Shown here: piece after piece, positions 43,265 through 53,274 of the stretch | Position numbering within the stretch: the first letter of the stretch is position 1 | Layout of the letters: every line of letters begins with the position of its first letter | Assembly (NCBI RefSeq): GCF_018866325.1 | Contig: NZ_CP076457.1 | Location: forward strand, 1,585,001 to 1,649,000 | DNA from: Streptomyces sp. YPW6 | GTDB taxonomy: Bacteria > Actinomycetota > Actinomycetes > Streptomycetales > Streptomycetaceae | DNA: 64,000 bases | Reading direction: 5' to 3' | Notes under the pieces: model-generated | What the model was told of the DNA's origin: nothing | Seen by the model: the letters and a program-made list of their open reading frames with translations, nothing else | The model's database searches: none | Translations under genes and position numbers: made by a program

Positions 43265-46200
43265 TCAGCCTCGCGGCTTCTCGCGCATCTCGTACGTCGC
43301 GATGACGTCGTCGATCTTGATGTCGTTGAAGTTTCCGAGGTTGATACCGCCCTCGAAGCCTTCGCGGATCTCGGTGACGTCGTCCTTGAAGCGGCGCAGA
43401 CCGGAGATGTTGAGGTTCTCCGCGATGACCTTGCCATCGCGCAGCAGGCGCGCCTTGGTGTTGCGCTTGACCTCGCCGGAGCGGACCAGCACACCGGCGA
43501 TGTTGCCCAGCTTGGACGAGCGGAAGATCTCGCGGATCTCCGCCGTGCCGAGCTCGACCTCTTCGTACTCCGGCTTGAGCAGACCCTTGAGGGCCGCTTC
43601 GATCTCCTCGATCGCCTGGTAGATGACCGAGTAGTACCGGACGTCCACGCCCTCGCGCTCGGCCATCTGCTCGGCACGCCCCGCGGCGCGCACGTTGAAG
43701 CCGATCACGATGGCGTCGGAGCCGGTCGCCAGGTTGATGTCCGACTCGGTGACCGCACCCACACCGCGGTGCAGGATCCGGATGTCGACCTCTTCACCGA
43801 CGTCGAGCTGGAGCAGCGAGGACTCGAGGGCCTCCACCGAACCGGACGCGTCGCCCTTGATGATGAGGTTGAGCTCCTGGACCAGACCGGCCTTGAGCGC
43901 CTCGTCCAGGTTCTCCAGGGAGAACCGGACGCCCTTGCGGGCGAAGTTGGCGTTGCGCTCGCGGGCGGCACGCTTCTCCGCGATCTGACGGGCCGTACGG
44001 TCCTCGTCGACGACCAGGAGGTTGTCGCCGGCACCCGGGACGTTGGTGAGACCGAGCACCAGGACCGGGGTCGAGGGACCCGCTTCCTGCACGTTCTGAC
44101 CGTTGTCGTCGAGCATGGCCCGGACGCGGCCGTAGGCGTCGCCGACGACCACCGTGTCACCGATGCGCAGCGTTCCGCGCTGGACCAGGACGGTCGAGAC
44201 GGCACCGCGACCGCGGTCGAGGTGGGACTCGATCGCAATGCCCTGCGCGTCCTGGCCGGGGTTGGCCCGCAGGTCGAGCGAGGCGTCGGCGGTGAGGACG
44301 ACGGCCTCCAGGAGGGACTCGATGTTGAGGCCCTGCTTGGCGGAGATGTCGACGAACATGGTGTCGCCGCCGTACTCCTCGGCCACCAGACCGAACTCGG
44401 TGAGCTGACCGCGCACCTTGGTCGGGTCGGCGCCCTCGACGTCGATCTTGTTGACCGCGACCACGATCGGCACCTCGGCCGCCTTGGCGTGGTTCAGCGC
44501 CTCGATCGTCTGGGGCATCACACCGTCGTTGGCCGCCACCACGAGGATCGCGATGTCGGTCGACTTCGCACCACGGGCACGCATGGCGGTGAACGCCTCG
44601 TGACCCGGGGTGTCGATGAAGGTGATCTTGCGGTCCTCGCCGTTGACCTCGGAGGAGACCTGGTAGGCACCGATGTGCTGGGTGATGCCACCGGCCTCGC
44701 CCGCGACCACGTTGGTCTTGCGGATCGCGTCGAGGAGGCGGGTCTTACCGTGGTCGACGTGACCCATGACGGTCACGACCGGCGGACGGGAGACCAGGGC
44801 CTCTTCGCCGCCCTCGTCCTCGCCGAACTCGATGTCGAAGGACTCGAGCAGCTCGCGGTCCTCCTCCTCCGGGCTGACGATCTCCAGGACGTAGTTCATC
44901 TCCTCGGCGAGAAGCCGGAGCGTCTCGTCGGAAACGGACTGCGTGGCGGTGACCATCTCGCCGAGGTTCATCATCACGGCGACGAGCGACGCCGGGTTGG
45001 CGTTGATCTTCTCCGCGAAGTCGGTGAGCGAGGCGCCGCGCGACAGCCGGACGGCCTGTCCGTTGCCGCGGGGCAGCATGACGCCGCCGACCGACGGGGC
45101 CTGCATGGCCTCGTACTCCTGGCGCCTCTGCCGCTTCGACTTGCGGCCACGACGGGCCGGACCGCCGGGACGGCCGAACGCACCCTGCGTGCCACCGCGG
45201 CCACCGGGACCACCCGGACGGCCACCGAAGCCGGGACGACCGCCGAAGCCGCCGCCACCACCGGGACGACCGGCGCCGCCACCGCCGCCGGGACCGGCCG
45301 GACGGCCGGCGAAGCCGCCGCCGCCACCGGGACGACCGGCGAAGCCGCCGCCACCGGGACGACCGCCACCGCCACCGGGACGACCGCCGCCACCGGGACC
45401 GCGGCCACCGCCGCCGGGACCGGGGCGCGGGCCGGCAGCCGGACGCTGCGGCATCATGCCCGGGTTCGGGCGGTTACCGGCGGGACCGCCGCCGGGACGC
45501 GGAGCCTGCGGACGGGGCATACCGCCCGGAGTGGGACGGGCACCGCCCTGGCCCTGACCGCCCTGGGGCGCGGGGCGCCACCGGGGCCGCCGCCGCCCTG
45601 CGGACGCGGGGCGCCGGGGCGCTCCTGGCCGCCGCCGGGGCGCGGGCACCGCCGGGACGCGGCGCCGAGGGGCGCGCCATGCCGGTGGAGCCGCCGGAGG
45701 TGAAGGGGTTGTTGCCCGGACGGGGACCGGCCGGACGGGCGCCGCCGGGGCGCGGGGCGCCCTGGCCCGAGGGACGCGCGGGGCGGTCGCCGCCACGCTC
45801 GCCGCCGCGGCCGCCGTCACGCTGGCCACCGTCGCGCTGACCGCCGGCCGGAGCCGGACGGGCGGGCGTGGGACGGGGCCGGGGTGGCACCGGAGGGGCG
45901 CGGGGCTGCGGGGCAGCCGGGCGCTCGGGCGCCGGAGCCGAGAACTCGGCGGCCGGGACCGGGGCGGCCGGGGCCGCCTTCGGCGCGGGCTTCGGGCCCG
46001 GACGGGGCCCGCCGACGGCGCGGAGGGCGCTGCCGGGGTGCTGCTGGGGCCTCGGGGCGGCCGGCTTGGGGGGGGCGCCGGGCTTCGGGGCAGCGGGACG
46101 TGCCGCAGCGGCCGGGGAGGGCGCTGCGGGCTTCGCGGGCGACGCCTTGCGGGGCGCGCCAGGCTTGGCAGCGGGCTTGCCGGCGTTGCCGCCGGGCCCC

Positions 46201-46352
46201 TGCAGTGCGTCGGTCAACTTGCGTACAACCGGCGCCTCGATCGTCGAGGACGCCGAACGGACGAATTCACCGAGTTCTTGGAGCTTGGCCATGACGACCT
46301 TGCTCTCGACGCCGAACTCCTTGGCGAGTTCGTATACCCGGACCTTAGCCAC
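43265..46352 (-). CDS. infB: Translation initiation factor IF-2 (frame broken twice)
   Basis: IF-2 is the GTPase that places initiator tRNA on the ribosome. The start [20 protein letters not shown] is the IF2_N domain; a long Pro/Gly/Ala/Arg arm follows; then a second N domain and the G domain with [21 protein letters not shown] and NKID, and domains II-IV to residue about 1029. Two frame changes occur at the G runs 45637-45640 and 45565-45568, each repaired by adding one base; the whole span plus two bases is exactly 1030 codons, normal for Streptomyces IF-2. Since infB is essential, these are probably sequence errors. Start ATG 46352. Confidence 0.9.
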
Positions 46353-46500
46353 TTCGCTCCTTTTAGGTCCGGGTTACCGCCGGACCGTCGCTACTTCATG
46401 GGCGTACTCATCGCGTACTCATCGAGTGCTCATCGCAATCTCGACCTACTTCCAACTCGCGAGGTACCTGACCGCACGGGGTCCCGTGCCGTTCACTTTC

Positions 46501-46785
46501 TTACGATGTCACCCGTTCGACGAACCGCGTGAGTGCCGCGGTGTCGAACGGCCCCTTGGCCTTGAAGGCCCGGGGGAATGCCCGGCGGCGAACCGCCAGG
46601 TCGAGACAGACAGAGGTGGGGTGCACGTAAGCACCCCGGCCGGGCAGCGTACCGCGTGGATCAGGGGCGCAGGCGCCCTCGTCCACCACGATGCGCAGCA
46701 GCTCGCTCTTGGCCGCTCGCTCCCGGCATCCCACACAGGTTCGCTCGGGGCAAGCGCGGGCTCGCGTCCGGCCAGACACGCTCAA
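46501..46785 (-). CDS. YlxR (DUF448) nucleic-acid-binding protein
   Basis: A 94-residue basic protein with the DUF448 signature CVGCRERAAKSELLRIV and LPGRGAYVHPTSVCLDLA. YlxR proteins lie between nusA and infB and have been linked to transcription or RNase P; the role is not settled. The start is TTG 46785, preceded by GGGGAGG; a GTG two codons later is less well spaced. A promoter-like element lies just upstream. Confidence 0.92.
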   Translation of the reverse strand: MSVSGRTRARACPERTCVGCRERAAKSELLRIVVDEGACAPDPRGTLPGRGAYVHPTSVCLDLAVRRRAFPRAFKAKGPFDTAALTRFVERVTS

Positions 46786-46866
46786 GTCTACCTCCCCGTA
46801 CCGACCTCACCCCTGGGGGGCAAAAATCGAACGGATGTTGTCGTGATCTCAGCGGCGTACGTCCAA

Positions 46867-46896
46867 GATCTATTCCCTGGAGCGGCTCCGGGTCAA
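46867..46896 (-). promoter_or_regulatory. Candidate promoter for ylxR-infB
   Basis: TTGACC and TAGATC are separated by 18 bp on the minus strand; the -35 overlaps the nusA stop codon and the -10 lies 82 nt before the ylxR start. It would allow infB expression independently of nusA. Confidence 0.5.
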
Positions 46897-47933
46897 CGCC
46901 TTTCCGAGCGCTCCCGGGCCCGCTCGGCCCGCTCGCGGTCGGCGTTCTCCCGCTCCTCGTCCGTCTCGGTGTCCGGCCGGATGTCGATCCGCCAGCCGGT
47001 GAGACGGGCGGCGAGGCGGGCGTTCTGCCCCTCCTTGCCGATCGCCAGGGACAGCTGGTAGTCCGGCACGGTGACCCGGGCCGAGCGCGCGCCGAGGTCG
47101 ACGATCTCGACCTTGCTCACCCGGGCGGGCGAGAGCGCGTTGGCGACCATCTCGGCCGGGTCGTCGGACCAGTCCACGATGTCGATCTTCTCGCCGTGCA
47201 GCTCGGCCATCACGTTGCGCACCCGGCTGCCCATCGGACCGATGCAGGCGCCCTTGGGGTTCAGGCCGGCCCGCGCGGACCGGACGGCGATCTTGGTCCG
47301 GTGGCCGGCCTCGCGGGCGATGGCCTCGATGACCACCGAGCCGTCCGCGATCTCCGGGACCTCCAGCGCGAAGAGCTTCTTCACCAGGTTCGGGTGGGTG
47401 CGCGAGAGCGTCACCGACGGGCCGCGGACGCCCTTGGCGACCCGGACGACATACGTCCGCAGGCGCAGGCCGTGCGTGTACTCCTCGCCCGGGACCTGCT
47501 CCTGGACCGGAAGGATGGCTTCCAGCTTGCCGATGTCGACCAGGACGTTCTTGGGGTCCTTGCCCTGCTGGACGACGCCGGTGACGACGTCGCCCTCGTG
47601 GCCGGCGTACTCACCGAAGGTCTTGTCGTCCTCGGCGTCGCGCAGCCGCTGCAGGATGACCTGCTTGGCGGTGGTCGCGGCGATACGGCCGAATCCGGAG
47701 GGGGTGTCGTCGAACTCCTTGGGCTCCTGGCCCTCTTCGAGGTCGGCCGGGTCCTCCATGGCCCACACGGTGACGTGGCCGTTCTCGTCGAGCTTCACGC
47801 GCGCGCGGCGGTAGCTGCCGTCGGTGCGGTGGTACGCGATGAGGAGGGCCGACTCGATCGCCCCGACGAGCACGTCGAAGGGGATCTCCTTGTCCTGCGC
47901 CAAGCCCTTCAGAAGCTTCACATCGATGTCCAC
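46893..47933 (-). CDS. nusA: Transcription termination/antitermination factor NusA
   Basis: NusA binds RNA polymerase and nascent RNA, affecting pausing, termination and rRNA antitermination. The 346-residue protein has the N-terminal polymerase-binding domain ([17 protein letters not shown]), an S1 domain ([17 protein letters not shown], about 110-180) and two KH domains ([31 protein letters not shown], about 300). It lacks the C-terminal acidic repeats of E. coli NusA, as is normal in actinobacteria. Start GTG 47931-47933 follows GAGGAGG. Confidence 0.96.
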   Translation of the reverse strand: MDIDVKLLKGLAQDKEIPFDVLVGAIESALLIAYHRTDGSYRRARVKLDENGHVTVWAMEDPADLEEGQEPKEFDDTPSGFGRIAATTAKQVILQRLRDAEDDKTFGEYAGHEGDVVTGVVQQGKDPKNVLVDIGKLEAILPVQEQVPGEEYTHGLRLRTYVVRVAKGVRGPSVTLSRTHPNLVKKLFALEVPEIADGSVVIEAIAREAGHRTKIAVRSARAGLNPKGACIGPMGSRVRNVMAELHGEKIDIVDWSDDPAEMVANALSPARVSKVEIVDLGARSARVTVPDYQLSLAIGKEGQNARLAARLTGWRIDIRPDTETDEERENADRERAERARERSERR

Positions 47934-47935
47934 GG

Positions 47936-48439
47936 CTACGCCTCCTCTTCCTTCTTGTCCTTGCGGTTGAATTCGATCTCCACGCGCGCCTTGGCGATCT
48001 CGTCGAAGGCGAGGCGGCGGGCGGTGGGCTTGCGGCCCTTGACTCCGGGCACTTCGAGGTCGAGCCCGTCCTCGTCGACGGCGAGGATGCGGGCGACCAG
48101 CTCACCGGAGCCGCCGCCCGTCAGGTGGAATCTGGCCAGCCGGCCGGTGGCGCGTACGTAGTGGCGGTGCTCGGTCAGCGGGCGGTCCGCGCCGGGGGAG
48201 CTGACTTCGAGGACGTACTCGCCCTCGCCCATCGCGTCGGTCTCGTCCAGCTTCTGGGAGATCACGCGGCTCAGCTCCGCACAGGCGTCCAGCTCCACGC
48301 CCTCGTCGGAGTCCACGATGACCCGCAGCACTCCTCGGCGGCCGGCCCGGGACACCTCGATCTCCTCGAGGTCCAGTTGCTGCGCGCTGACGAGCGGTTC
48401 CAGCAGCCCGCGCAGCCTTTCGCTCTGGGTGGTGCTCAT
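47936..48439 (-). CDS. rimP: Ribosome maturation factor RimP
   Basis: RimP assists 30S subunit assembly. The 167-residue protein has the N-terminal domain ([21 protein letters not shown]) and the [16 protein letters not shown] motif typical of the family. I start at ATG 48437-48439 (MSTTQSE...) after GAGGAGT; the frame is open 35 codons further upstream without family similarity. First gene of the nusA operon, divergent from the lipoprotein gene. Confidence 0.94.
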   Translation of the reverse strand: MSTTQSERLRGLLEPLVSAQQLDLEEIEVSRAGRRGVLRVIVDSDEGVELDACAELSRVISQKLDETDAMGEGEYVLEVSSPGADRPLTEHRHYVRATGRLARFHLTGGGSGELVARILAVDEDGLDLEVPGVKGRKPTARRLAFDEIAKARVEIEFNRKDKKEEEA

Positions 48440-48615
48440 CCGGGTGACTCCTCGGCCGCGTGTGCTGTTGTGGGGATCGTCGTGCGTCAGGTCAAAGGGT
48501 ATCCGGTCGCCAGGGGTGTTGCCGTCCGCCTGCCGCTCGGCCACGGGTACGCTCGCCTGCGGTGATCACATCAGGACAGATCCTGTCAGGACCGGTCCAG
48601 GCCCGAAGGAGAAAC

Positions 48616-49167
48616 GTGCGGCGCACGGGGACGACGCGCAGGGGGGCGCTCACCGCGACGGGAGCCCTCACCCTGGGTGCGGTGCTGACCGGCTGCGGGG
48701 GCGACGACGAAGGCACCGGGGGGAAGCCCGCGCAGTCCGGCGCGCGGGCCGCAGGCACGAAGGCCGAGTCGGCGCTGCGCGAGAAGGCCGTACGCGACGG
48801 CGCCCGGCTGCTCGCCCGGTACGACCTGGTGGCCGAGGCGCATCCGGCCACGGCGGCGGGTCTCATGCCGCTGCGGGCCGCCGTGGCCGAGCACGGGAAG
48901 GCGCTGGCACCGCCGCACGCGAAGGACGATCCGAAGAAGGGGGCGCCGAGGAGCGACGCCCCGCCGGCGCCCCCCGGTCCGGTGTCCGCCGACCCGAAGG
49001 CCGCGGTGCGGGAGCTGGCCGCGGCCGAGCGACGGCGGGCCGACGGGTACGCCGAGGCCCTCCTGACCGCCGGCCCGGAGCTGGCCCGGCTGCTGGCCTC
49101 GGTGGCGGCTGCCGCGGCGGCGCACGCCTACCTGCTGACCGAACTGGCCGAGGAGACAGCCGTATGA
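48616..49167 (+). CDS. Putative lipoprotein with ferritin-like-partner features
   Basis: Encodes 183 residues. The N-terminus has a twin-arginine-like TTRRGALTA, a hydrophobic stretch and the lipobox LTGC near residue 29 followed by GGDDEG, so it is probably an exported, Tat-type lipoprotein. The rest is Ala/Lys/Arg/Glu-rich helix, with blocks like LREKAVRDGARLLARYD and a C-terminal AAAAAHAYLLTELAEETAV resembling a helix of ferritin-like DUF4439 proteins. Start GTG 48616 follows GAAGGAGAA. Its stop overlaps the next gene (ATGA). Function unknown. Confidence 0.82.
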   Translation: MRRTGTTRRGALTATGALTLGAVLTGCGGDDEGTGGKPAQSGARAAGTKAESALREKAVRDGARLLARYDLVAEAHPATAAGLMPLRAAVAEHGKALAPPHAKDDPKKGAPRSDAPPAPPGPVSADPKAAVRELAAAERRRADGYAEALLTAGPELARLLASVAAAAAAHAYLLTELAEETAV

Positions 49168-49682
49168 GCACCCGTTCCGTGCGCCCGGCCGAGGACGACG
49201 CCGACCCCCCCGAGCTGACCGCCGTCCAGGCCGCCCTGGCCGCCGAGCACGCGGCGGTGTACGGGTACGGCGTGCTCGGCGGCCGGCTCGACGGGAAGCC
49301 GGGCTCCGAGGCCCGCGCGGCGTACGACGCCCACCGGGCCCGCCGGGACGCGCTGGCGCGCACCGCACGGGACCTGGGCGGGCGCCCGGTCGCCTCGAAC
49401 GCCGCGTACGCCCTGCCGTTCGCCGTGCCGGACGGGCCGGCGGCGGTGCGGCTCGCCGCGGTCCTGGAGGACCGGGTCGCGGGTGCCTACGCCGATCTCG
49501 TACGGGCCACCGAGGGCGCTCGGCGCAAGGACGCGGCGGGCGCGCTGCGGGAGGCCGCGGTGCGGTCGGCCCGGTGGCGGGGCGGCAACGTAGCCTTTCC
49601 GGGGCTCGCCGAGCGGGCCACCGGTGCGGACACGGCCGCGACGGGCCCGGTGGAGGCCGCGGGCGCGGACGGAACGCGCTGA
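49164..49682 (+). CDS. Ferritin-like DUF4439 protein
   Basis: A 172-residue helical protein. LTAVQAALAAEHAAVYGYGVLG followed by YDAHRARRDAL matches the DUF4439 ferritin-like four-helix pattern with the Glu-His pair that could bind metal. No signal peptide is seen, unlike the preceding gene. It is translationally coupled to the lipoprotein and followed by a phosphotransferase-like gene after 32 nt. Metal binding is inferred. Confidence 0.82.
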   Translation: MSTRSVRPAEDDADPPELTAVQAALAAEHAAVYGYGVLGGRLDGKPGSEARAAYDAHRARRDALARTARDLGGRPVASNAAYALPFAVPDGPAAVRLAAVLEDRVAGAYADLVRATEGARRKDAAGALREAAVRSARWRGGNVAFPGLAERATGADTAATGPVEAAGADGTR

Positions 49683-49714
49683 TCCGGAGGATCGGGAAAG
49701 GGAACACACGACGT

Positions 49715-50644
49715 ATGGGTTGCGAACCGCCGCAGCGCCTGGTGCGCGCACTCGGTGAGATGTACGGGGACGCCGCGGCGGCCGACTGGCTGGCCGGGCT
49801 CCCCGCGCTGACCGAGCGGGCGCTCGCCGCCGGGGACGGCCTCACGGTGGAGCGGGTGGCCGCCCCCGGCGGGCGCAGTTCCCTGGTGGTCCTGGTGCGG
49901 CGGGCCGACGGAACGCCGGCCGCCCTGAAGATCGCCCCGCCCGTCGCCGGACCGGATCTGGAGCGTGCGGCGTTGGAGCACTGGAACGGCTGGGGCGCGG
50001 TGAAGCCGCTGGACACCCCGGAGCCGGCCGGCGAGCAGCTCGGCGCGTCCGGGGCGCTGCTGCTGGAGCGGCTGCACCCCGAGATGTCGCTGCGCTCGCT
50101 GCCGGAGGCGAAGGCCCAGCTGGAGGCGGCGGGCACGCTGCGCCGGCTGTGGGTGGAGCCGCCCGCCGGGCACGGCTTCGCGACCGTGGCGGAGCGGACC
50201 GGGGCGCAGAGCGACGGGATGCGGTCGGCGGCCGCGGCCGACCCGGAGGTGGCAGCGCTGGTGGACGCGGCGCTCGCGGTCCGGGCGGAGCTGGTCGGGG
50301 GCGAGCCCGAGCGCCTTCTGCTGCACGGCAACTTCCGGCAGAGCAAGGTGCTGTCCGGTGAGCGGGCGCCGTGGCTGACGGTGGGCCCCGAGCCGCTGGT
50401 GGGCGAGCGCGCCTACGACCTGGCGCGGCTGGTGCGGGACCGGGCGGAGGATCTCATCGCCTCCCCCGGCGGCCCGGCGACGGCGCGGCGGCGGGTCAAG
50501 AAGCTGGCGGAGTCGCTGGAGGTGGAGCAGGCGCGGCTGCACGGCTGGACGCTGTTCCGGGCGGTCGAGTCGGGCACGCGGGCACTGGCCGAGGGGCGAC
50601 GCCAGATGGGCGAAGTGAACCTGGAGTTCGCGGGCTGGCTGTAG
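49715..50644 (+). CDS. Aminoglycoside-phosphotransferase-like pseudokinase
   Basis: A 309-residue protein of the APH(6)/streptomycin-6-kinase type: LVVLVRRADGTPAALKIAPP near residue 50 is the nucleotide lysine region and GPEPLVGERAYDLARLVRDR near 225 is the C-terminal kinase block. The catalytic HGDLHxxN motif reads HGNFRQSKVL, so the catalytic Asp is Asn and the Asn is Lys, and the IDP magnesium motif reads VGP. It therefore looks catalytically inactive, though the fold is kept. Start ATG 49715. Last gene of the three-gene plus-strand operon, converging on proS. Confidence 0.88.
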   Translation: MGCEPPQRLVRALGEMYGDAAAADWLAGLPALTERALAAGDGLTVERVAAPGGRSSLVVLVRRADGTPAALKIAPPVAGPDLERAALEHWNGWGAVKPLDTPEPAGEQLGASGALLLERLHPEMSLRSLPEAKAQLEAAGTLRRLWVEPPAGHGFATVAERTGAQSDGMRSAAAADPEVAALVDAALAVRAELVGGEPERLLLHGNFRQSKVLSGERAPWLTVGPEPLVGERAYDLARLVRDRAEDLIASPGGPATARRRVKKLAESLEVEQARLHGWTLFRAVESGTRALAEGRRQMGEVNLEFAGWL

Positions 50645-50840
50645 GCCCTCCGGCACGGCGGGACGGGCTACGCCCCTCCGGCACCGCACAGCCCCGGCCG
50701 GGCATGGAACCCCCGCCCGGGGCGGACCGGCCGAAGCCCTCCGATGCGGCGCGGACCGGCCGGAACCCCCAGCACAGCGCGGATCTGCTCAGGTGCCCGG
50801 CGCGGCACCGCGTCGGCCGGCTGCCGGCTCACCGGTGAGC

Positions 50841-50877
50841 CGAAGGCCCCCGCGCAACCCGTGCGCGGGGGCCTTCG
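50841..50877 (-). terminator. Terminator of proS
   Basis: Perfect 16-bp inverted repeat CGAAGGCCCCCGCGCA / TGCGCGGGGGCCTTCG with a five-base loop, 11 nt after the proS stop; it may also stop the convergent operon. Confidence 0.9.
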
Positions 50878-50888
50878 CCGTCGGGTGA

Positions 50889-52592
50889 TCAGGCCAGGTC
50901 GGCCGTCAGCCGGGCGATCGCCTCGTCGACGGTCAGTTCCTCGCGCTCGCCGGTGCGGCGGTCCTTCAGCTCCAGGACGCCGTCGGCGGAGCGGCGCCCG
51001 GCGACCAGGATCTTCGGCACGCCGATCAGCTCGGAGTCGGTGAACTTCACGCCGGGCGAGACGCCGGGGCGGTCGTCCACCAGGACCCGCAGGCCCGCCG
51101 CGTTGAGCTTCTCCGCGACGTCGAGGGCCAGCTCGGTCTGGAGGGCCTTGCCCGCGGCGACGACGTGGACGTCGGCCGGGGCGATCTCGCGGGGCCAGCA
51201 CAGGCCCTTGTCGTCGGCGGTCTGCTCGGTGAGGGCGGCCACGGCGCGGGAGACGCCGATGCCGTACGAGCCCATCGTGACGCGGACGGGCTTGCCCTGC
51301 TGGCCGAGCACGTCGAGCTGGAAAGTGTCGGCGTACTTGCGGCCGAGCTGGAAGATGTGGCCGATCTCGATGGCGCGGTCCAGGACGAGGCCGGTGCCGC
51401 ACGTGGGGCAGGGGTCGCCCTCCTCGACGACGACGACGTCCAGGTACTCGTCGACCTCGAAATCGCGGCCCGCGACGACGTTCCTCGCGTGCTTGCCCTC
51501 CTTGTTGGCCCCGGTGATCCAGGAGGTTCCGGGGGCGACGCGGGGGTCGGCGAGGTAGCGGACCTTCTCCAGGCCCTGGGGGCCGACGTAACCGCGGACG
51601 AGGTCGTCGCGGCCGACGAAGTCCTCGGCGGTGACCAGCTCGACGACGGCGGGGGCCAGGTGCTCGCCCAGCTTGCCGAGGTCGACCTCGCGGTGGCCGG
51701 GAACGCCGACGGCGACGATCTCGCCGTCCACCTTGACCAGCAGGTTCTTCAGGGTGGCGGAGGCGGGGACGCCCAGGTGCTCGGCGAGGGTCTCGATGGT
51801 CGGGGTGTCGGGGGTGTCCAGCTCCTCGACCGCGCCGTGCGCCGAGCCGTCGACCGGGGCGAGCGCGAAGGTCACGGCCTCGGTGTTGGCCGCGTAGTCG
51901 CAGTTCGGGCAGTCGGCGAAGGTGTCCTCACCGGCGGCGGCGGGGGCGAGGAACTCCTCGGAGGCGGAGCCGCCCATCGCGCCGGAGACGGCGGAGACGA
52001 CGCGGTGGTCCAGGCCCAGGCGCTCGAAGATCTTGATGTACGCGGCCCGGTGCAGGGCGTAGGAGTGCGCGAGGCCCTCGTCGGTGGTGTCGAAGCTGTA
52101 CGAGTCCTTCATCTGGAACTCGCGGCCGCGGAGCACGCCGGAGCGGGGGCGGGCCTCGTCGCGGTACTTCGTCTGGATCTGGTAGAGCATCACCGGCAGG
52201 TCCTTGTAGGACGTGCACTGGTCCTTGACGGTCTGCGTGAAGATCTCCTCGTGGGTCGGGCCGAGGAGGTAGTCGCCGCCCTTGCGGTCCTTGAGGCGGA
52301 AGAGCAGGTCGCCGTACTCCTCCCAGCGGCCGGACGCCTCGTAGGGCTCCTTGGGCAGCAGGGCGGGGAGCAGGACCTCCTGGGCGCCGATGGCGTCCAT
52401 CTCCTCGCGGACCACGTGGGAGATGTTGTCCAGGACCTTCTTGCCGAGCGGCAGCCAGCTCCAGATGCCGGCCGCGTTGCGGCGTACGTATCCGGCGCGG
52501 ACCAGCAGCTTGTGGCTGAGCGTCTCGGCGTCCGCCGGGTCGTCGCGCAGTGTCTTGATCATCAATCGGGACATGCGCTGGACCTGGGCCAT
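50889..52592 (-). CDS. proS: Prolyl-tRNA synthetase (bacterial type)
   Basis: ProRS charges tRNA-Pro. The 567-residue class II enzyme is the bacterial form with an editing insertion: motif 2 in [16 protein letters not shown] (about 140-155), the INS domain (about 230-400), motif 3 in [15 protein letters not shown] (about 440) and an anticodon-binding domain. Start ATG 52592 follows GAGCAGGAG. It is followed by a strong terminator and preceded by two GNAT genes. Confidence 0.97.
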   Translation of the reverse strand: MAQVQRMSRLMIKTLRDDPADAETLSHKLLVRAGYVRRNAAGIWSWLPLGKKVLDNISHVVREEMDAIGAQEVLLPALLPKEPYEASGRWEEYGDLLFRLKDRKGGDYLLGPTHEEIFTQTVKDQCTSYKDLPVMLYQIQTKYRDEARPRSGVLRGREFQMKDSYSFDTTDEGLAHSYALHRAAYIKIFERLGLDHRVVSAVSGAMGGSASEEFLAPAAAGEDTFADCPNCDYAANTEAVTFALAPVDGSAHGAVEELDTPDTPTIETLAEHLGVPASATLKNLLVKVDGEIVAVGVPGHREVDLGKLGEHLAPAVVELVTAEDFVGRDDLVRGYVGPQGLEKVRYLADPRVAPGTSWITGANKEGKHARNVVAGRDFEVDEYLDVVVVEEGDPCPTCGTGLVLDRAIEIGHIFQLGRKYADTFQLDVLGQQGKPVRVTMGSYGIGVSRAVAALTEQTADDKGLCWPREIAPADVHVVAAGKALQTELALDVAEKLNAAGLRVLVDDRPGVSPGVKFTDSELIGVPKILVAGRRSADGVLELKDRRTGEREELTVDEAIARLTADLA

Positions 52593-52628
52593 GGTGAACT
52601 CCTGCTCGCGAAAGTGGTGAGCCCGAGG

Positions 52629-53228
52629 TTAACCGGGCGGCGCGGGCGGGCGGAAATCCATTCGGCCCGGGCGCAGCAGCGGCAGGGGCGCTCCCATGAC
52701 CGCGTACGGGAGCGGGGCGCTCGGAAAGACCACCTGGCGGGCCAGGTCCCGGTAGCCGAGCGAGCGGTACAGGGCGCGGGCCGGGCTGTCCCGGTCGATC
52801 GCCGAGAGGATCGACCGGGGGTGGTCGACGGCGTCGGTGATGGTGGTGATCAGGGTGCGGCCGATGCCGCGCTGCTGGTGGTCGGGGTGGACGTGGAGTT
52901 CGGTGATGACGAAGGAGTCGTCGAGCCAGCCGTCGGTCCCGTTGGCCCGCAGACAGGGCTCGACGACGGTGGACCACCACTGGGTGCGGTCGTTGGGCAG
53001 CCCGTAGACGAAGCCGACGAGCCGCCCGTCGGGAGTGGTGGCGCCGAGCGCCCGGGCACGGGGGTGCTCCAGGTGCCTGAGGACGATGTGGCGGCGTACG
53101 TCGATCTCGTCCTGGCTGAGTCCGAAGGCGGCCGCCTGGACGTTCAGGGCCTCGTCGACGCGGGCGGCGAGGTCGACGGGACCGATCTCGGTGTCGGGTG
53201 CTGGGGGGCCTTCTGCGGGGGCTGCCAT
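52629..53228 (-). CDS. GNAT-family N-acetyltransferase
   Basis: A 199-residue acetyltransferase with the acetyl-CoA loop in DHQQRGIGRTLITTI (Q/RxxGxG/A) near residue 117-131 preceded by the strand VITELHVHPD. A Pro/Ala N-terminal arm precedes the domain. It lies 46 nt downstream of the next GNAT gene and just upstream of proS on the same strand. Substrate unknown. Confidence 0.88.
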   Translation of the reverse strand: MAAPAEGPPAPDTEIGPVDLAARVDEALNVQAAAFGLSQDEIDVRRHIVLRHLEHPRARALGATTPDGRLVGFVYGLPNDRTQWWSTVVEPCLRANGTDGWLDDSFVITELHVHPDHQQRGIGRTLITTITDAVDHPRSILSAIDRDSPARALYRSLGYRDLARQVVFPSAPLPYAVMGAPLPLLRPGRMDFRPPAPPG

Positions 53229-53274
53229 GCCGGAACCCTACTGGCCGGGGTGGGCGCCGGGTACGCGCGGCGGT

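Noticed and set aside
45150..45660. Dense GGACGGCC/CCACCGGGAC repeats as a possible CRISPR or satellite array
   Set aside because: They encode the Gly/Pro/Arg arm of IF-2, with no regular spacer structure.
49715..50644. Calling this gene an aminoglycoside-resistance kinase
   Set aside because: The catalytic Asp and the magnesium-binding residues are absent.
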